Positions 51,933-62,046 of a DNA stretch of 64,000 nt are shown here, in pieces. The notes under the pieces were generated by a model, which was given only the letters and a program-made list of their open reading frames with translations, had not been told where the DNA came from and did not search any database. The first letter of the stretch is position 1, and each line of letters opens with the position of its first letter. The stretch comes from Paenibacillus ihbetae. GTDB lineage: Bacteria; Bacillota; Bacilli; Paenibacillales; Paenibacillaceae. A program made the translations under genes and the position numbers. Location: the NCBI RefSeq assembly GCF_002741055.1, contig NZ_CP016809.1, positions 124,001-188,000 of the forward strand, written 5' to 3'.

Positions 51933-53186
51933 CTAATCCGTTGATGCCTCGACCACCAGCGGCTTCCCGGCTTCGAGCAATCGCTTGTTGCGAGCGAAGA
52001 ATACAGTCAGCACGAGCATAAGCAATCCGGTACCGATCAACAGCCATTCGACTTTGACCACATCGGCAAGCGGTCCGAAGATCAACATTCCGATCGGCAT
52101 CATGGAAGTCGAGATCATCCCGAAGACGCCGAAGATCCGGCCTAAATAATTTTCATCCACCTTCTCCTGCAGCATGACGGTCGTCGGCGTATTGAAGACT
52201 GGCATGGCTATCCCGAATACAGCCATAATGGCTAGATACAACCAGAAGACGGGGACGATGCCAAGCGCGAATGTGGACAATGCCATCACGAGGCTGGCAA
52301 TCGCCATCGTGTAGACTTTATTTTTGAAGCCGCCCCAAGACGCAATGATCCCCCCTCCTGCCATCATGCCTACCGAAAACGCGATTTCGATCGCGGTTAA
52401 GCGCCATACATCATCTCCGAAAGTGCGCGTGACTTGCAGCGGAGTCAAAAATGCCGCAGGTGCCATAAGCACGAAAAAGATGGCAAAAAAGATGAAGAAT
52501 GACTTTAAAAAGGCATGTTGTCCAATATACACCAAACCCTGTTTGAAGTCGTCGAGATAGCCTGTGTTTTGCGTGTCAGCTGCCTTTTTATGCAACGGGA
52601 TTTTAAGGAAAAAGAACAAGATAAAGATCGCGATCGCCGCTGTAACGACATCGATGAAAAAAATCATTTCGATCGTAGCCATCGTTAGCAAAGCAGCGCT
52701 GACAATAGGCGCTACAAACATCATGAGTGCTTGCAAGCTTCCGTTAATGCCGTTCACCTTGGTTAGCTTATCCTGAGGTACGATTTGAGGCAATATCGCT
52801 CCGACAGCGGGTGTCTGAATACCTCCACCAAGTGCGCGTACCGCGGCGATGACAAACAGCAGCCATACGGCTTGGTAACCGAGCAAAAACGTGATGGCCA
52901 AGATGAGCGTAACCACCGCGATCATGGCATCCGCAATGATGATAAGCGACTTCCGATTGAAGCGATCGGCCCAAACCCCTGCGAACGGCGATAGTAGAAA
53001 CGTCGGTATAAAACCGCAGATGATGAACAGCGTCATCATGATGCCTGACTGTGTCGTCAGCGTAATGTGCCACATAATAGCGTACTGCACCAAGGCAGAA
53101 CCGAACAGCGAGAGCGTCTGGCTGCTTAAAAAGAGAATGATATTTCTTTTCCAATGGATTTTCTGAGCATCTTCGGTTTCTGACAT
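51933..53186 (-). CDS. MFS transporter (MFS_3/enterobactin-exporter or macrolide-efflux type)
   Basis: 417 residues with 12 membrane helices in two halves. The family A-motif GVWADRFNRKS occurs between helices 2 and 3, and the layout (ALVQYAIMWHITLTTQSGIMM in helix 1-2) resembles MefA/EntS-type exporters. The ATG at 53186 follows AAGGGTGGGA; an earlier ATG has no SD. Substrate unknown. Monocistronic with a terminator. Confidence 0.85.
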   Translation of the reverse strand: MSETEDAQKIHWKRNIILFLSSQTLSLFGSALVQYAIMWHITLTTQSGIMMTLFIICGFIPTFLLSPFAGVWADRFNRKSLIIIADAMIAVVTLILAITFLLGYQAVWLLFVIAAVRALGGGIQTPAVGAILPQIVPQDKLTKVNGINGSLQALMMFVAPIVSAALLTMATIEMIFFIDVVTAAIAIFILFFFLKIPLHKKAADTQNTGYLDDFKQGLVYIGQHAFLKSFFIFFAIFFVLMAPAAFLTPLQVTRTFGDDVWRLTAIEIAFSVGMMAGGGIIASWGGFKNKVYTMAIASLVMALSTFALGIVPVFWLYLAIMAVFGIAMPVFNTPTTVMLQEKVDENYLGRIFGVFGMISTSMMPIGMLIFGPLADVVKVEWLLIGTGLLMLVLTVFFARNKRLLEAGKPLVVEASTD

Positions 53187-53351
53187 CGTCCCACCCTTTC
53201 GTATGTATTCTTTCATGCGAAATATGCTTTATTATACCGTGTATCGCTTGGCGATATTTCTTCTTGATTGCTCATTATCACCAGCGACCCATATCCAACA
53301 TAATGCGTGATAAAGCGCCCTGAGACTAAGTTGGCTGCTCCTTAATCAGAA

Positions 53352-53373
53352 GAAGCCGCGGATCCACGGCTTC
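53352..53373 (-). repeat. 22-bp near-perfect inverted repeat
   Basis: GAAGCCG and CGGCTTC flank a GGATCC core, giving a near-perfect palindrome with one mismatch pair. It lies 35 bases beyond the glycerophosphodiesterase stop, with only a short T tract following on the minus strand. A weak terminator or an operator are both possible. Confidence 0.45.
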
Positions 53374-53407
53374 TAGCTGTTTAAGCATGTTATTGTTTTC
53401 GTCATTT

Positions 53408-54142
53408 CTAAAGATTACCAGGCTCCCTCGTGTTCCACAAAATCGTGTCCGTTGTAATATAGGCGGCTCCCGCTTCTTCAAACGGCTTTGATATTTCCTG
53501 TTCGTTAACCGTCCAAATCGAGACGTCAAATCCAGCCCTGGCGCAGTTTTGTACGTCTTCGGGTGTCGTTGTCCGATAATCGTAATCTAGAAAAGCCGGC
53601 TGCAGCCGGCTAATAAGCTGCAGGTCTTCAGCAGTAGGTGGTTTGGCTGACAAATAGCCAAGAGGCACCGTTTCATCAATCGCACGCACCTTCATCAGAT
53701 CATCGGCATTGAAACATATGAAACTGCTTTGTCCCGCCATGCCCGTGCTGCGCACAAGCTCTACCAGCACATCCAGATCACCGTCTTGATGATATTCCTC
53801 GATTTCGATAAAAGCGTGCATACCATAGGATACACAGACAGACAGCACTTCCTCAAGCGTTGGAATGTACAAGCCGGTGTAGTCGCCAATTCCGTTGCCT
53901 GCAACGATATCCAATTTGCGAATGTCCTTGAATGAGAAATCCTTAGTCCTCCCCATCCCGTTCGTCATTCGGTCGACGGTCCGATCATGATGGACAATCC
54001 AGCGACCATCCGTCGTGCAGTAGGTATCGCATTCAATCCCCCAAAAGCCCGACTTTCCCGCCAATTCAAATGCAGCAATGGTGTTCTCAGGTGCGAACAT
54101 GCTTAATCCTCGATGTGCCACATATTTCGGTCTACTATTCAT
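53408..54142 (-). CDS. glycerophosphodiester phosphodiesterase
   Basis: 244 residues, TIM-barrel GDPD family. The signature is complete: H10-R11 in YVAHRGLS, E37 and D39 in IECDTY, and H52 in IVHHDRT. There is no signal peptide, so it acts inside the cell to release glycerol-3-phosphate. The ATG at 54142 lies 11 bases after GAGGTG; a GTG four codons upstream sits inside that SD. It is the last gene of a cassette of importer plus two-component system, which hints that the imported substrate may be a glycerophosphodiester. Confidence 0.88.
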   Translation of the reverse strand: MNSRPKYVAHRGLSMFAPENTIAAFELAGKSGFWGIECDTYCTTDGRWIVHHDRTVDRMTNGMGRTKDFSFKDIRKLDIVAGNGIGDYTGLYIPTLEEVLSVCVSYGMHAFIEIEEYHQDGDLDVLVELVRSTGMAGQSSFICFNADDLMKVRAIDETVPLGYLSAKPPTAEDLQLISRLQPAFLDYDYRTTTPEDVQNCARAGFDVSIWTVNEQEISKPFEEAGAAYITTDTILWNTREPGNL

Positions 54143-54183
54143 GTAATTGATCACCTCGTAGCGATTTTAATTTAATCTGCAAT

Positions 54184-55050
54184 TTATCCTTTAACCGAAC
54201 CCAGCATGACCCCTTTATTGAAGTGCTTTTGCAAAAACGGAAAGATCACCAGCAGCGGCAAGGCCGTTAAAATAATCGCCGCCATCTTGGCCGCAGGCGT
54301 ATATTTATACATGACGTTCGACGCATTGGATATAGTCGGGTCATCCTCGACCAGCATCTGTCTTAGAAATACTTGAAGCGGCATCAGGTCGGCATCGTTT
54401 AAATAAAGAATCGCACTAAAATATGTATTCCAATTGGTTACCAAATAAAACAAGGTAAAGGTAGCTATCACGGGTTTGGAAAGCGGGACGATAATCGACA
54501 AAAACAAACGCCATTCCCCGCTTCCGTCAATTCTCGCCGATTCATCAATTTCGGAAGGCATGGACTGAAAGAAGCTTCTCATCACAATGACATTGAACGG
54601 CGCAATTGCGGTGCTTAACCAAATCGCCCAGAAGCTGTCTAAAAGATGGAGAGAACGGACGACCAGATAGGTTGGGATCATTCCGCCCGAGAATAACAAT
54701 GTGAAGAACACCATAAAATTCAATGAATCCCGAAATTTCAGCCACCGCTTGGACAAGCCGTAAGCCATGAGAGAGGTCAGCACAATATTCAGCAAGGTTC
54801 CAACAGCGCTAATGATAACCGCATTGCGAAATGCGGAAGTAAACCCGGGATGTGCCAATAAATACATGTACCCATCCAAGGTGAACTGCTTCGGGATCAC
54901 GAAGAACCCGCGCGTTAAATACTCGAATTCTGTTGAGAAGGAAACGGAGAGCACGTAAAACAAGGGAAAAATAGCCAATGCTGACGCAAGTAAAAGCATG
55001 CTATACACAAGAATCGTAAATAATCGATCAAGGCCTTTTTCGTGCCTCAT
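54184..55050 (-). CDS. LplC/YtcP-type carbohydrate ABC permease
   Basis: 288 residues with six membrane helices. The EAA loop is DESARIDGSGEWRLFLSII, and the C-terminal KHFNKGVMLGSVKG is the hallmark ending of the YtcP/LplC group. It starts one base after the stop of the first permease. It forms the importer with LplB-like and LplA-like partners. The ATPase is not encoded here; such systems share MsmX-type ATPases. Confidence 0.9.
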   Translation of the reverse strand: MRHEKGLDRLFTILVYSMLLLASALAIFPLFYVLSVSFSTEFEYLTRGFFVIPKQFTLDGYMYLLAHPGFTSAFRNAVIISAVGTLLNIVLTSLMAYGLSKRWLKFRDSLNFMVFFTLLFSGGMIPTYLVVRSLHLLDSFWAIWLSTAIAPFNVIVMRSFFQSMPSEIDESARIDGSGEWRLFLSIIVPLSKPVIATFTLFYLVTNWNTYFSAILYLNDADLMPLQVFLRQMLVEDDPTISNASNVMYKYTPAAKMAAIILTALPLLVIFPFLQKHFNKGVMLGSVKG

Positions 55051-55051
55051 C

Positions 55052-55948
55052 TCAAAAAACTCCCTCCTGCCCCATCCGCTTGGCCAGCCGGTTGACGAAC
55101 CATACCATCATCAATCCGATGACCGATTTAAATAATCCGACTGCTGTAGAGTAACTGTAGTCGCCTTGGATCAGGCCCGTTTTGTATATAAACGTCTCAA
55201 ACACTTCGGATACGTCTTGATTCAATGGATTCTGAAGTAAGAAAATATGCTCGAAACCGAGATCCATAATATGGCCGAACCGTAAGATGAACATGATGAC
55301 GATAACATTTCGCAAGCCGGGGAGCGTAATATGCCAGACCTGGCGCCAGCGGTTTGCCCCATCCATCATTGACGCCTCATACAAGGTCGGGTCAATGGCC
55401 GACAAAGCAGCGAGAAAAATAATCGCGCCCCAGCCCGCACCTTGCCAAATATTCTGCAGCAGCCAGACCCACCGAAAGTATTGGGGATCCGTCATCAGTT
55501 CTATCGGACCGAGCCCCCAATGTTCCAGAATCTGATTGACCCCTCCGGAGCCGGTGGCAAATAGCAGAATGGTAATACCGACGATCACGACCCAGGAAAT
55601 AAAATTAGGGGCATACAGAATGGTTTGAACAACCGTCTTGAAGCGCTTCACTCTAACCTCATTAAGCAGCAAGGCAACTAGAATGGGAGCTGGAAAAAAG
55701 AACAAGACATCGAGCAGATTGAGCAGAAGCGTATTTTTGAGCAGCACCAGGAAATCGCCTTCAGCAAATAATCTGCGAAAATAATGAAGTCCTACCCACT
55801 CGCTTCCCGTTATCCCTTTGAACGGGCTATAATCAATAAATGCAATAGAAATCCCGATCATCGGGATATACTTAAATATGATAAAAAAGAGAAGGCCCGG
55901 CAAGATCATGAAATAGATCGGAAATGCTCTCTTCCAGTACGCATTCAT
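55052..55948 (-). CDS. LplB/YteP-type carbohydrate ABC permease
   Basis: 298 residues with six membrane helices. The start MNAYWKRAFPIYFMILPGLL and the EAA loop YEASMMDGANRWRQVWHITL are typical of the LplB/YteP group. It is separated from the binding protein gene by 80 bases that carry a stable hairpin. Paired with the LplC-like permease downstream. Confidence 0.9.
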   Translation of the reverse strand: MNAYWKRAFPIYFMILPGLLFFIIFKYIPMIGISIAFIDYSPFKGITGSEWVGLHYFRRLFAEGDFLVLLKNTLLLNLLDVLFFFPAPILVALLLNEVRVKRFKTVVQTILYAPNFISWVVIVGITILLFATGSGGVNQILEHWGLGPIELMTDPQYFRWVWLLQNIWQGAGWGAIIFLAALSAIDPTLYEASMMDGANRWRQVWHITLPGLRNVIVIMFILRFGHIMDLGFEHIFLLQNPLNQDVSEVFETFIYKTGLIQGDYSYSTAVGLFKSVIGLMMVWFVNRLAKRMGQEGVF

Positions 55949-55988
55949 TCATGCATTCCTCCATTTAAGCCTGTCTGGAAAATAATAC

Positions 55989-56014
55989 TCCCGAACGGCT
56001 GCTGCCGCCCGGGA
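55989..56014 (-). terminator. hairpin between the binding-protein and permease genes
   Basis: On the minus strand TCCCG pairs with CGGGA, enclosing an inner CGGC/GCCG stem, and ATTATTTTCC follows. Such hairpins downstream of solute-binding genes lower permease expression relative to the binding protein. Confidence 0.55.
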
Positions 56015-56028
56015 TGTTCAGACGAACG

Positions 56029-57561
56029 TTATTTGCTCGCCGTAAACGCGGCATTCACTTCTTCTACGATCTTATCTCCGCCGTTACTCTTCCACTCCGC
56101 AATCGCATGATCGATGCTCTCGATCGGCTTCTTCCCTGCGATGATTTCGATCACGGTTTTGTGGAAGCTTTCATTCAATGACGCCCCCTTCTCCAGATAG
56201 GTTTTTGACGAGAATATGTAGGCATCCGACGCGTTCTTATATGGATATTTGCCGGCATTATGAATGGACTGCTCCATTTCCTTTGCCCAAGTAGGATCAC
56301 TCCATTTATACGTGTTAAACGTATTATTGTTGTTCCGCAATACCCAGTTCCATAAGAGGCTTTGGCGCCCTTCGCCTTCAGCCTTCAACTCATCGGTCAT
56401 CTCATAGGCTCCGCTGCTGTTTTTCTTGTAATGAATATTTTCAATCCCGTTCTTTAGGATGTCTTCACCTTCTGGAGATACCCACCAATCAAACAGCTGC
56501 AGGATGCGATCCCGCTTCTCGTTATCCACGTCCTTGCTTAACACGACCTTTATCGTTCCGCTCGTTGGCGTTGAATTGCCCCTTGACCCGTCATTTCCCA
56601 TCGGCGGGGCAAGCTCCACAAATTTGGCACCAGGGGCAATGGTCTGCAGCTGTTGGTTCGTTTGCTGGCTGAACTGATAATGCATGTCGGCAAAACCTAC
56701 TTTACCTTGCGCATATTTTTCGTTGAAATTTGTGTTGGTAATGAAGTCCTTGTCAAGTACGCCTTCCTTATATGCACGACTCATAAAGGACAGGAACGCC
56801 TTCCATTCATCCGACTGTATTTGCATTGGAATCAGCCGGCCGCCCTCTTCCTTCCAGCCATTCGCCAGTCCGAATGCCGCGAACAACTCCGGAATGCCAA
56901 GAAGACTCGAATTACCGAGCGCTGAAAACCCATAGGTATCATTCTTTCCGTTGCCGTCCGGATCTTGAGTGGTGAACGCCTTGGCGATTTCATAAAATTT
57001 ATCGATCGTAAATTCTTCTGCGGTCGGTATAGGGATGTCCAGTTTAGCAAGCCAGTCCTCCCTTACGTAAATGGTATTCTGAGCTGTGGCGTATATCGGA
57101 ATGCCGAAAATCTGATCCTTCGGGTTCAGCAAAGCCCATTCCTCTGGTTTAGCGATGCTTTGCAAATTTGAATACTCGGCTAAATGGGGCTTTAAATCCA
57201 GGAATACTCCCTGTTCTACCCACTTCAAGTACAGGCTTGGACTATCCATCCGTATGACGTCCGGCAGCTTGCCGGATGCAGCGATCACGTTCAACTTCTC
57301 GGCAAAATTTGCATTCGGTACCCACTGAATTTGCAAATCCACATTAAATTTTTCATTGATATGCTTAATAATCGGATGGTTGTTATCCGGCCAGCCCCCG
57401 CCTTTCCAAGAAGCGATCATCATATCAATTTTGATCTTCTTGTCCTTGTCTCCGTTATCTCCGGAAGCCGTGCCGGCATCCTGTTGCCCCGTCGGTGTAC
57501 ATCCAACTATCAACCCTAATACGACGCTCACAATCATGATCATGGATAGCATTCTTTTCAC
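56029..57561 (-). CDS. LplA-type extracellular solute-binding lipoprotein
   Basis: 510 residues. Lipobox LGLIVGC at C21, a charged linker, then a large family-1 type binding fold. The TIM-barrel-free layout and segments such as LPDVIRMDSPSLYLKW and GLANGWKEEGGRLIP fit Paenibacillus LplA-like proteins. The ligand is unknown; polysaccharide fragments are usual, but the downstream GDPD opens the option of a phosphodiester. The first gene after the sensor kinase in the same direction. Confidence 0.88.
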   Translation of the reverse strand: MKRMLSMIMIVSVVLGLIVGCTPTGQQDAGTASGDNGDKDKKIKIDMMIASWKGGGWPDNNHPIIKHINEKFNVDLQIQWVPNANFAEKLNVIAASGKLPDVIRMDSPSLYLKWVEQGVFLDLKPHLAEYSNLQSIAKPEEWALLNPKDQIFGIPIYATAQNTIYVREDWLAKLDIPIPTAEEFTIDKFYEIAKAFTTQDPDGNGKNDTYGFSALGNSSLLGIPELFAAFGLANGWKEEGGRLIPMQIQSDEWKAFLSFMSRAYKEGVLDKDFITNTNFNEKYAQGKVGFADMHYQFSQQTNQQLQTIAPGAKFVELAPPMGNDGSRGNSTPTSGTIKVVLSKDVDNEKRDRILQLFDWWVSPEGEDILKNGIENIHYKKNSSGAYEMTDELKAEGEGRQSLLWNWVLRNNNNTFNTYKWSDPTWAKEMEQSIHNAGKYPYKNASDAYIFSSKTYLEKGASLNESFHKTVIEIIAGKKPIESIDHAIAEWKSNGGDKIVEEVNAAFTASK

Positions 57562-57673
57562 TTCGGGTGACCTCCATTACTCAATTTTTGATTTGTCCTT
57601 ATGCCATTTAATATAGCTTGTTGCCGGGGGTCATTTTTTCACAAATGGATGATCTTTTTATCCGATTTTCTGA

Positions 57674-59509
57674 TCATGAATTTATCTTTTTTGGGAATCG
57701 AAGCGACACTTTGCTCCCTTTTCCCGGGAATGAGTGCACACTCACGCCATAGGGTGAGCCATATTTTAATGCCATTCTGGAATGGACGTTGATGATACCA
57801 ACCGATTCCTCTTCGGCAGGCTCAGAGTGCTGCTCCACAAGCTTCATTCCATGAGTAATCCGAGCAAGGTCTTCTTCAGGAAACCCGTTCCCGTTATCCG
57901 AAATATCAATGATAAGGTCTCCATTATGCTCATATGCCGTAATCGTGATTCGAGCATTTCCGTTTTTGGGTTCTACGGCATACTTTACGCTGTTCTCGAC
58001 GATCGGCTGCAGGGATAGCTTGATCACGCGGCAATCCATACAAGCCTCATCCACCGATATGCTGCTATGAAAATGATCAAATCGAATATGTATGATTTCC
58101 AAATAATGCTGCAGGTTTTTCAGCTCATCCCTTAGCAGCACTTCGGCCCCGGGCATTTTTGATGAATATCGGTATACCGCTGCGAGACTGGTCACCATTT
58201 TCTCAATCGTGGGCACCTTTTCTATAAAAGCAATGCTCTTGATAATTTCCAGGGTATTGTAGAGTAAATGAGGGTTGATTTGATTCTGCAACGCCCGAAT
58301 ATGCGCATCCCTTTGCCTGAGCTGAAGCTGCATCTCGTTGATCTCCAGACGATGGACCGTGTGGATGAGTTCGTTAAGCCTGGACGTCATCTGATTAAAG
58401 CTTCCGTTGAGCTGCTGAATCTCGTCCTTGCCGGTAATCACCTCAGCTCTGACGCTTGTGTCACCGTTCTCCACCTGTTTCATCAGATTCCGCAGCCGAA
58501 GAATGGGACGCACTACTTGGTCGACCATTCGAGGTATTAAGAACAGGGAAATAACAATTATGCCGCTCATCACATACATCGTTGCCTTGCGCGCAAAGTC
58601 CAGACCGCTCGCCATCTCGCGCACAGGTACAGAAGCAACCAGAATCCAGCCTGTCAGATCCGAACGGTTGCTAGACATCAGAATTTTCTCCCCGTTACGT
58701 TTGACGACGGTTCCATGTCCTCCAACCGGGAGGGCTCTAATCACGGTGTCCTCAACACGGCGTCCTGCCAAGGCAACGTCCGGATGATAAACGATCTTCC
58801 CATTGGAATCGACAATAAAAAAGAATCCGGTTTTACCGAGTCTCGTCTGTCCAAGAATGTCCTCGATTTCAGTCATGGATAAGGCGATATTCAAATTACC
58901 GATGAGCTTAAGTGAATTGGGATTAAAGACGGGGACGCTCAGTGTAATAAAAGGGTACGCAGCCATGAGCGTATCTTGAGGACGATAATGAGAGGGAACG
59001 ATGGTTAATCTATCGGCCAACGGACTGCTTAGCCAAGGTGAGTAGTCGATCATGGGATGACTTAACGAATGGTCCTTTGAATAGATCAGGCGGTTGTCTA
59101 TCGAACGGAGGACAATCCCCAGTACATTTGAGTAATTAATCGCAATATACTTTGACATGATCCCTTCGACCAGTGCCTCCTGCTCCCGACTGAACATGTG
59201 ACCGCTAATCAGCCATTTCTGCAGCAGCCCGCTTTCCGGATTGTCGCCAAGCATCGAATTCGAAGGTAGTGGACCGGCAATGGATGCATATGTCGATTGG
59301 GCCATTTGCGTGAAATACCGGTCAAGCTGATGGTTCATTCTCGCCGTAGAATCCTGGGCAATCATGTAGAAATCATTTTTAGCTGATTCGGTATAATAAT
59401 AGGATGTGAACATCGCCATCAGTGAAATGGATATTATGCTAACGGACAATACCAGCCCGAGGATTTTCGTTTTGAATGAGAATCGATAATGCCAGTTGCG
59501 CCATTTCAT
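57674..59509 (-). CDS. YesM-type sensor histidine kinase
   Basis: 611 residues. TM1 (about 15-37), a dCache-like outer sensor of about 270 residues, TM2 (309-326), HAMP (327-380), the His_kinase domain with H414 in QNQINPHLLYNTLE, and an HATPase domain with PIVENSVKYAVE and DNGNGFPEEDL. The layout is that of YesM, which pairs with YesN-like regulators next to sugar importers. Its ATG overlaps the YesN-like stop by 4 bases. It likely detects the substrate or the loaded binding protein outside the cell. Confidence 0.9.
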   Translation of the reverse strand: MKWRNWHYRFSFKTKILGLVLSVSIISISLMAMFTSYYYTESAKNDFYMIAQDSTARMNHQLDRYFTQMAQSTYASIAGPLPSNSMLGDNPESGLLQKWLISGHMFSREQEALVEGIMSKYIAINYSNVLGIVLRSIDNRLIYSKDHSLSHPMIDYSPWLSSPLADRLTIVPSHYRPQDTLMAAYPFITLSVPVFNPNSLKLIGNLNIALSMTEIEDILGQTRLGKTGFFFIVDSNGKIVYHPDVALAGRRVEDTVIRALPVGGHGTVVKRNGEKILMSSNRSDLTGWILVASVPVREMASGLDFARKATMYVMSGIIVISLFLIPRMVDQVVRPILRLRNLMKQVENGDTSVRAEVITGKDEIQQLNGSFNQMTSRLNELIHTVHRLEINEMQLQLRQRDAHIRALQNQINPHLLYNTLEIIKSIAFIEKVPTIEKMVTSLAAVYRYSSKMPGAEVLLRDELKNLQHYLEIIHIRFDHFHSSISVDEACMDCRVIKLSLQPIVENSVKYAVEPKNGNARITITAYEHNGDLIIDISDNGNGFPEEDLARITHGMKLVEQHSEPAEEESVGIINVHSRMALKYGSPYGVSVHSFPGKGSKVSLRFPKKINS

Positions 59510-60522
59510 GACCCCATCCTCCTTCTGTATTCCAAGGGCGACACGCCGGTATGTGCTTTGAACACTCGCGTAAAATACGGACCGGAAGCGTACCCGACAA
59601 TGTCCGCAATGTCAGATACAGCGTAGGTGCTTGTCCTCAGAAGTTGCTTGGCTTCATCAACACGCAATCGGTTCACATAGCTGACAAATGAACTGCCCGT
59701 ATGTTCTTTAAACAACATACTGAAATGGGAGACGCTGAAATTGGTTAGATTCGCCATTTCCGTGAGCGACAGGTTCTTTTTGAAATTTTCCTCGATATAC
59801 CGACATGACCGGGCGATAGCGTCGGGCATACTCGATTTTATCTTGCCTGGATACTCAAGATACCATTTTTCCAGCATAGCCATATAGTATTTCAAGATGG
59901 AGGCGTCATCCCCGTACTTGGTTTTTGGGACATTCCTGAATTCAATGCCAAACTCATTAAGCAGGTTCTTCATTCTATTGTCCATTATATTCAGCAGCCC
60001 GACCCGGGCATTGTTGTTCAGAGCTTGCAACCTTAAGATCGATTGAATCAATTGCCTCTGCTTCTGCATGATCGTATCGAGCGGCAAGCCCTGACTGTTT
60101 TCCAATAGACACTGGAACTTGACGATATAGTTGTTCAGATCCTTTAACGACTCCAGCTTATCCTTGGATCGATTTAACGCTTCAGTCAGCATTTCAAATT
60201 CGAGCGGCTTCAGTAAATATTCCGAAACACCATAGCTCATGGCTTTTTGTGCATATTGAAAATTGTCATAACCGCTGATTATGACGGATACCATGGGAAT
60301 CCGATGCTCGGCGATTCTTTTAATCAATGATAACCCGTCCAGCTCCGGCATCATGATATCCGTGATCAGGAGCATGGGCCACACTTCTTGAATCAAACTC
60401 CACGCTTCATTGCCATTGCTGCATTCCCCAACAACCTGGAATTCCGCCCCGGCAGCTTTCACCATCTGGACGATTCCTTTCAACACCCATGGTTCATTCT
60501 CGGCGATCAGAACGGTGTACAT
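59506..60522 (-). CDS. YesN-type response regulator with AraC output
   Basis: 338 residues. The receiver domain (phosphoacceptor D55 in LITDIMMPELDG, K near LLKPLEF) is followed by a coiled linker and two AraC helix-turn-helix motifs (about 238-336, ending YFTRVFKAHTGVSPLEYRRR). The ATG at 60522 follows GGAGG by 11 bases; upstream ATG codons have no SD. It is the first gene of the cassette. The 314-base gap upstream (60523-60836) is AT-rich and probably holds the promoter, but no clear box could be named. Confidence 0.9.
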   Translation of the reverse strand: MYTVLIAENEPWVLKGIVQMVKAAGAEFQVVGECSNGNEAWSLIQEVWPMLLITDIMMPELDGLSLIKRIAEHRIPMVSVIISGYDNFQYAQKAMSYGVSEYLLKPLEFEMLTEALNRSKDKLESLKDLNNYIVKFQCLLENSQGLPLDTIMQKQRQLIQSILRLQALNNNARVGLLNIMDNRMKNLLNEFGIEFRNVPKTKYGDDASILKYYMAMLEKWYLEYPGKIKSSMPDAIARSCRYIEENFKKNLSLTEMANLTNFSVSHFSMLFKEHTGSSFVSYVNRLRVDEAKQLLRTSTYAVSDIADIVGYASGPYFTRVFKAHTGVSPLEYRRRMGS

Positions 60523-60836
60523 TTTGCGATATACCTCCATTGATATGCTTTGATTCAAGATGCTCCGATTATTGAACAAGCATTTCGTTAATTAATAGGG
60601 TTTTCCTGCTTCTTTCATTGCGTAAAAATACGCCTTTTAATCATTTTGTTATAAAAAAATTCTATTCATTGTATACCTACTTCCCCAGTCCAATCATATA
60701 AGATCTATGTTAATTTTGATCAAAGATTTTTAGAAATCCCAATATGGTAAACACATAAATTGATGCTCAGCACAACACAAATAAGCCCCATCCGTATTGG
60801 AAGGAGCACAGAACATGCATAGATTGATTTATAGGG

Positions 60837-61058
60837 CTACCAAATGTTCAGGCTGTCATTATCTCTTAACCTGATGAGTTTTTCACTGTGTCGAACTTCA
60901 ATTTGCTCTTCCTCTGTTCGTTTATATCGTCCAGTCGATGTTTGGTGATGGACAATGGCATCGAGTTCAAACCAAGGAATATGCAGCTGTTCGGATAAAC
61001 GTCTTGCCAATGTTGTCTTACCGCTGGCAACGCTACCCATAATGAGGATTTTGTTCAT
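60837..61058 (-). pseudogene. P-loop kinase (AAA/adenylate-kinase-like) with internal deletion
   Basis: 73 codons. The amino end is that of a shikimate/adenylate-kinase-like P-loop protein with GSVASGKTT at 8-16 and ELDAIVHHQTSTGRYKR. After TEEEQIEV the sequence jumps to RHSEKLIRLRDND, which resembles the last segment of the same kind of protein. Full-length members are about 170 residues, so roughly 100 codons seem lost in frame. A functional mini-protein is unlikely. It lies alone. Confidence 0.65.
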
Positions 61059-61308
61059 AACGGAAGCATATCACTCCCTCTTTTGCAAATGTTACTATTG
61101 GTTTCGTTACAAAAGCTGAAAATCCTCTTTATCTTTCCGGTATACGATAAGATCGTGTCCTCGGTTCTAGACATGAGTCTGCATCGTTACAGCAAGAAAA
61201 GCCGCCAGTTCGGCGACTTTCATGCGGAAAAGTGTTTGACCTCCAACAGGCCGTATGGACATCTTGTTACACGATTCGCAAAATATATCATCGAGTTTCG
61301 ACCAATGT

Positions 61309-62046
61309 CTAATCGTTATCACTGCTCATTTGCTTCCTGAATACAAAGATCGCTACAATCAGCACGGCAACCGCATACCCGATCACCCACCAAAGATGAG
61401 GCAAAATCAATGCATAATCTCCCGAAATGGCTGCCCTTCCCGCGTCAACCGCATGGGCAAAAGGAAGCATGTAGGCAATCGCCTTAAACCAACCGCCCAC
61501 CAGATGAAGATCAAACCATGTCCCGCTCAGCCATGCGCTGAGATTCGTCAATAAAGCTCCGCACACGCCCCCGACGAGCTTATCGTTAAACAGGCTTCCA
61601 GCCAGCAGCCCAATGCCGATAAATAATATGGCTACCGGAATAAGCACCACTATGGTCAGCAGAACATTGAAATGGATCACCAGTCCCAAGAAGGCTGCCG
61701 CGATAAAGGTTATCGTTATTTTAAGAATCGCCATCGGGATTAAAGGTAAGGTGTACCCCAAGATATAATCCGGAGCCGTTAATGGAGCCGTAAATAATCT
61801 CATTAAAAATGAAGTGCTCCTGTCCTTAGCTATGAGCATTCCCGAAAAAAGCGAGATGAACGATAATCCGAATACGGCGACTCCCGGAACCAGCTGATCG
61901 ATAGCGAATAATTCAACTTGTATATTCGATTGCAGCGTCGTTAAGAGCAGCAAAATGACTAACGGAAAGCCAATACCGAAAGCCATATTCAACGGATCCC
62001 GAATCATTTCTTTCCGGTTTCGTGCGGAAAATGCTGCTGTCTTCAT
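61309..62046 (-). CDS. ABC-2 type permease
   Basis: 245 residues with six membrane helices and the ABC-2 membrane fold. The cytoplasmic start KTAAFSARNRKEMIRDPLNM and FRKQMSSDND end are typical of multidrug-type exporters. Its gene overlaps the fused regulator gene by 4 bases. The ATPase that should energize it has lost its nucleotide-binding half in that fusion (see next gene), so the exporter may be dead unless another ATPase serves it. Confidence 0.82.
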   Translation of the reverse strand: MKTAAFSARNRKEMIRDPLNMAFGIGFPLVILLLLTTLQSNIQVELFAIDQLVPGVAVFGLSFISLFSGMLIAKDRSTSFLMRLFTAPLTAPDYILGYTLPLIPMAILKITITFIAAAFLGLVIHFNVLLTIVVLIPVAILFIGIGLLAGSLFNDKLVGGVCGALLTNLSAWLSGTWFDLHLVGGWFKAIAYMLPFAHAVDAGRAAISGDYALILPHLWWVIGYAVAVLIVAIFVFRKQMSSDND

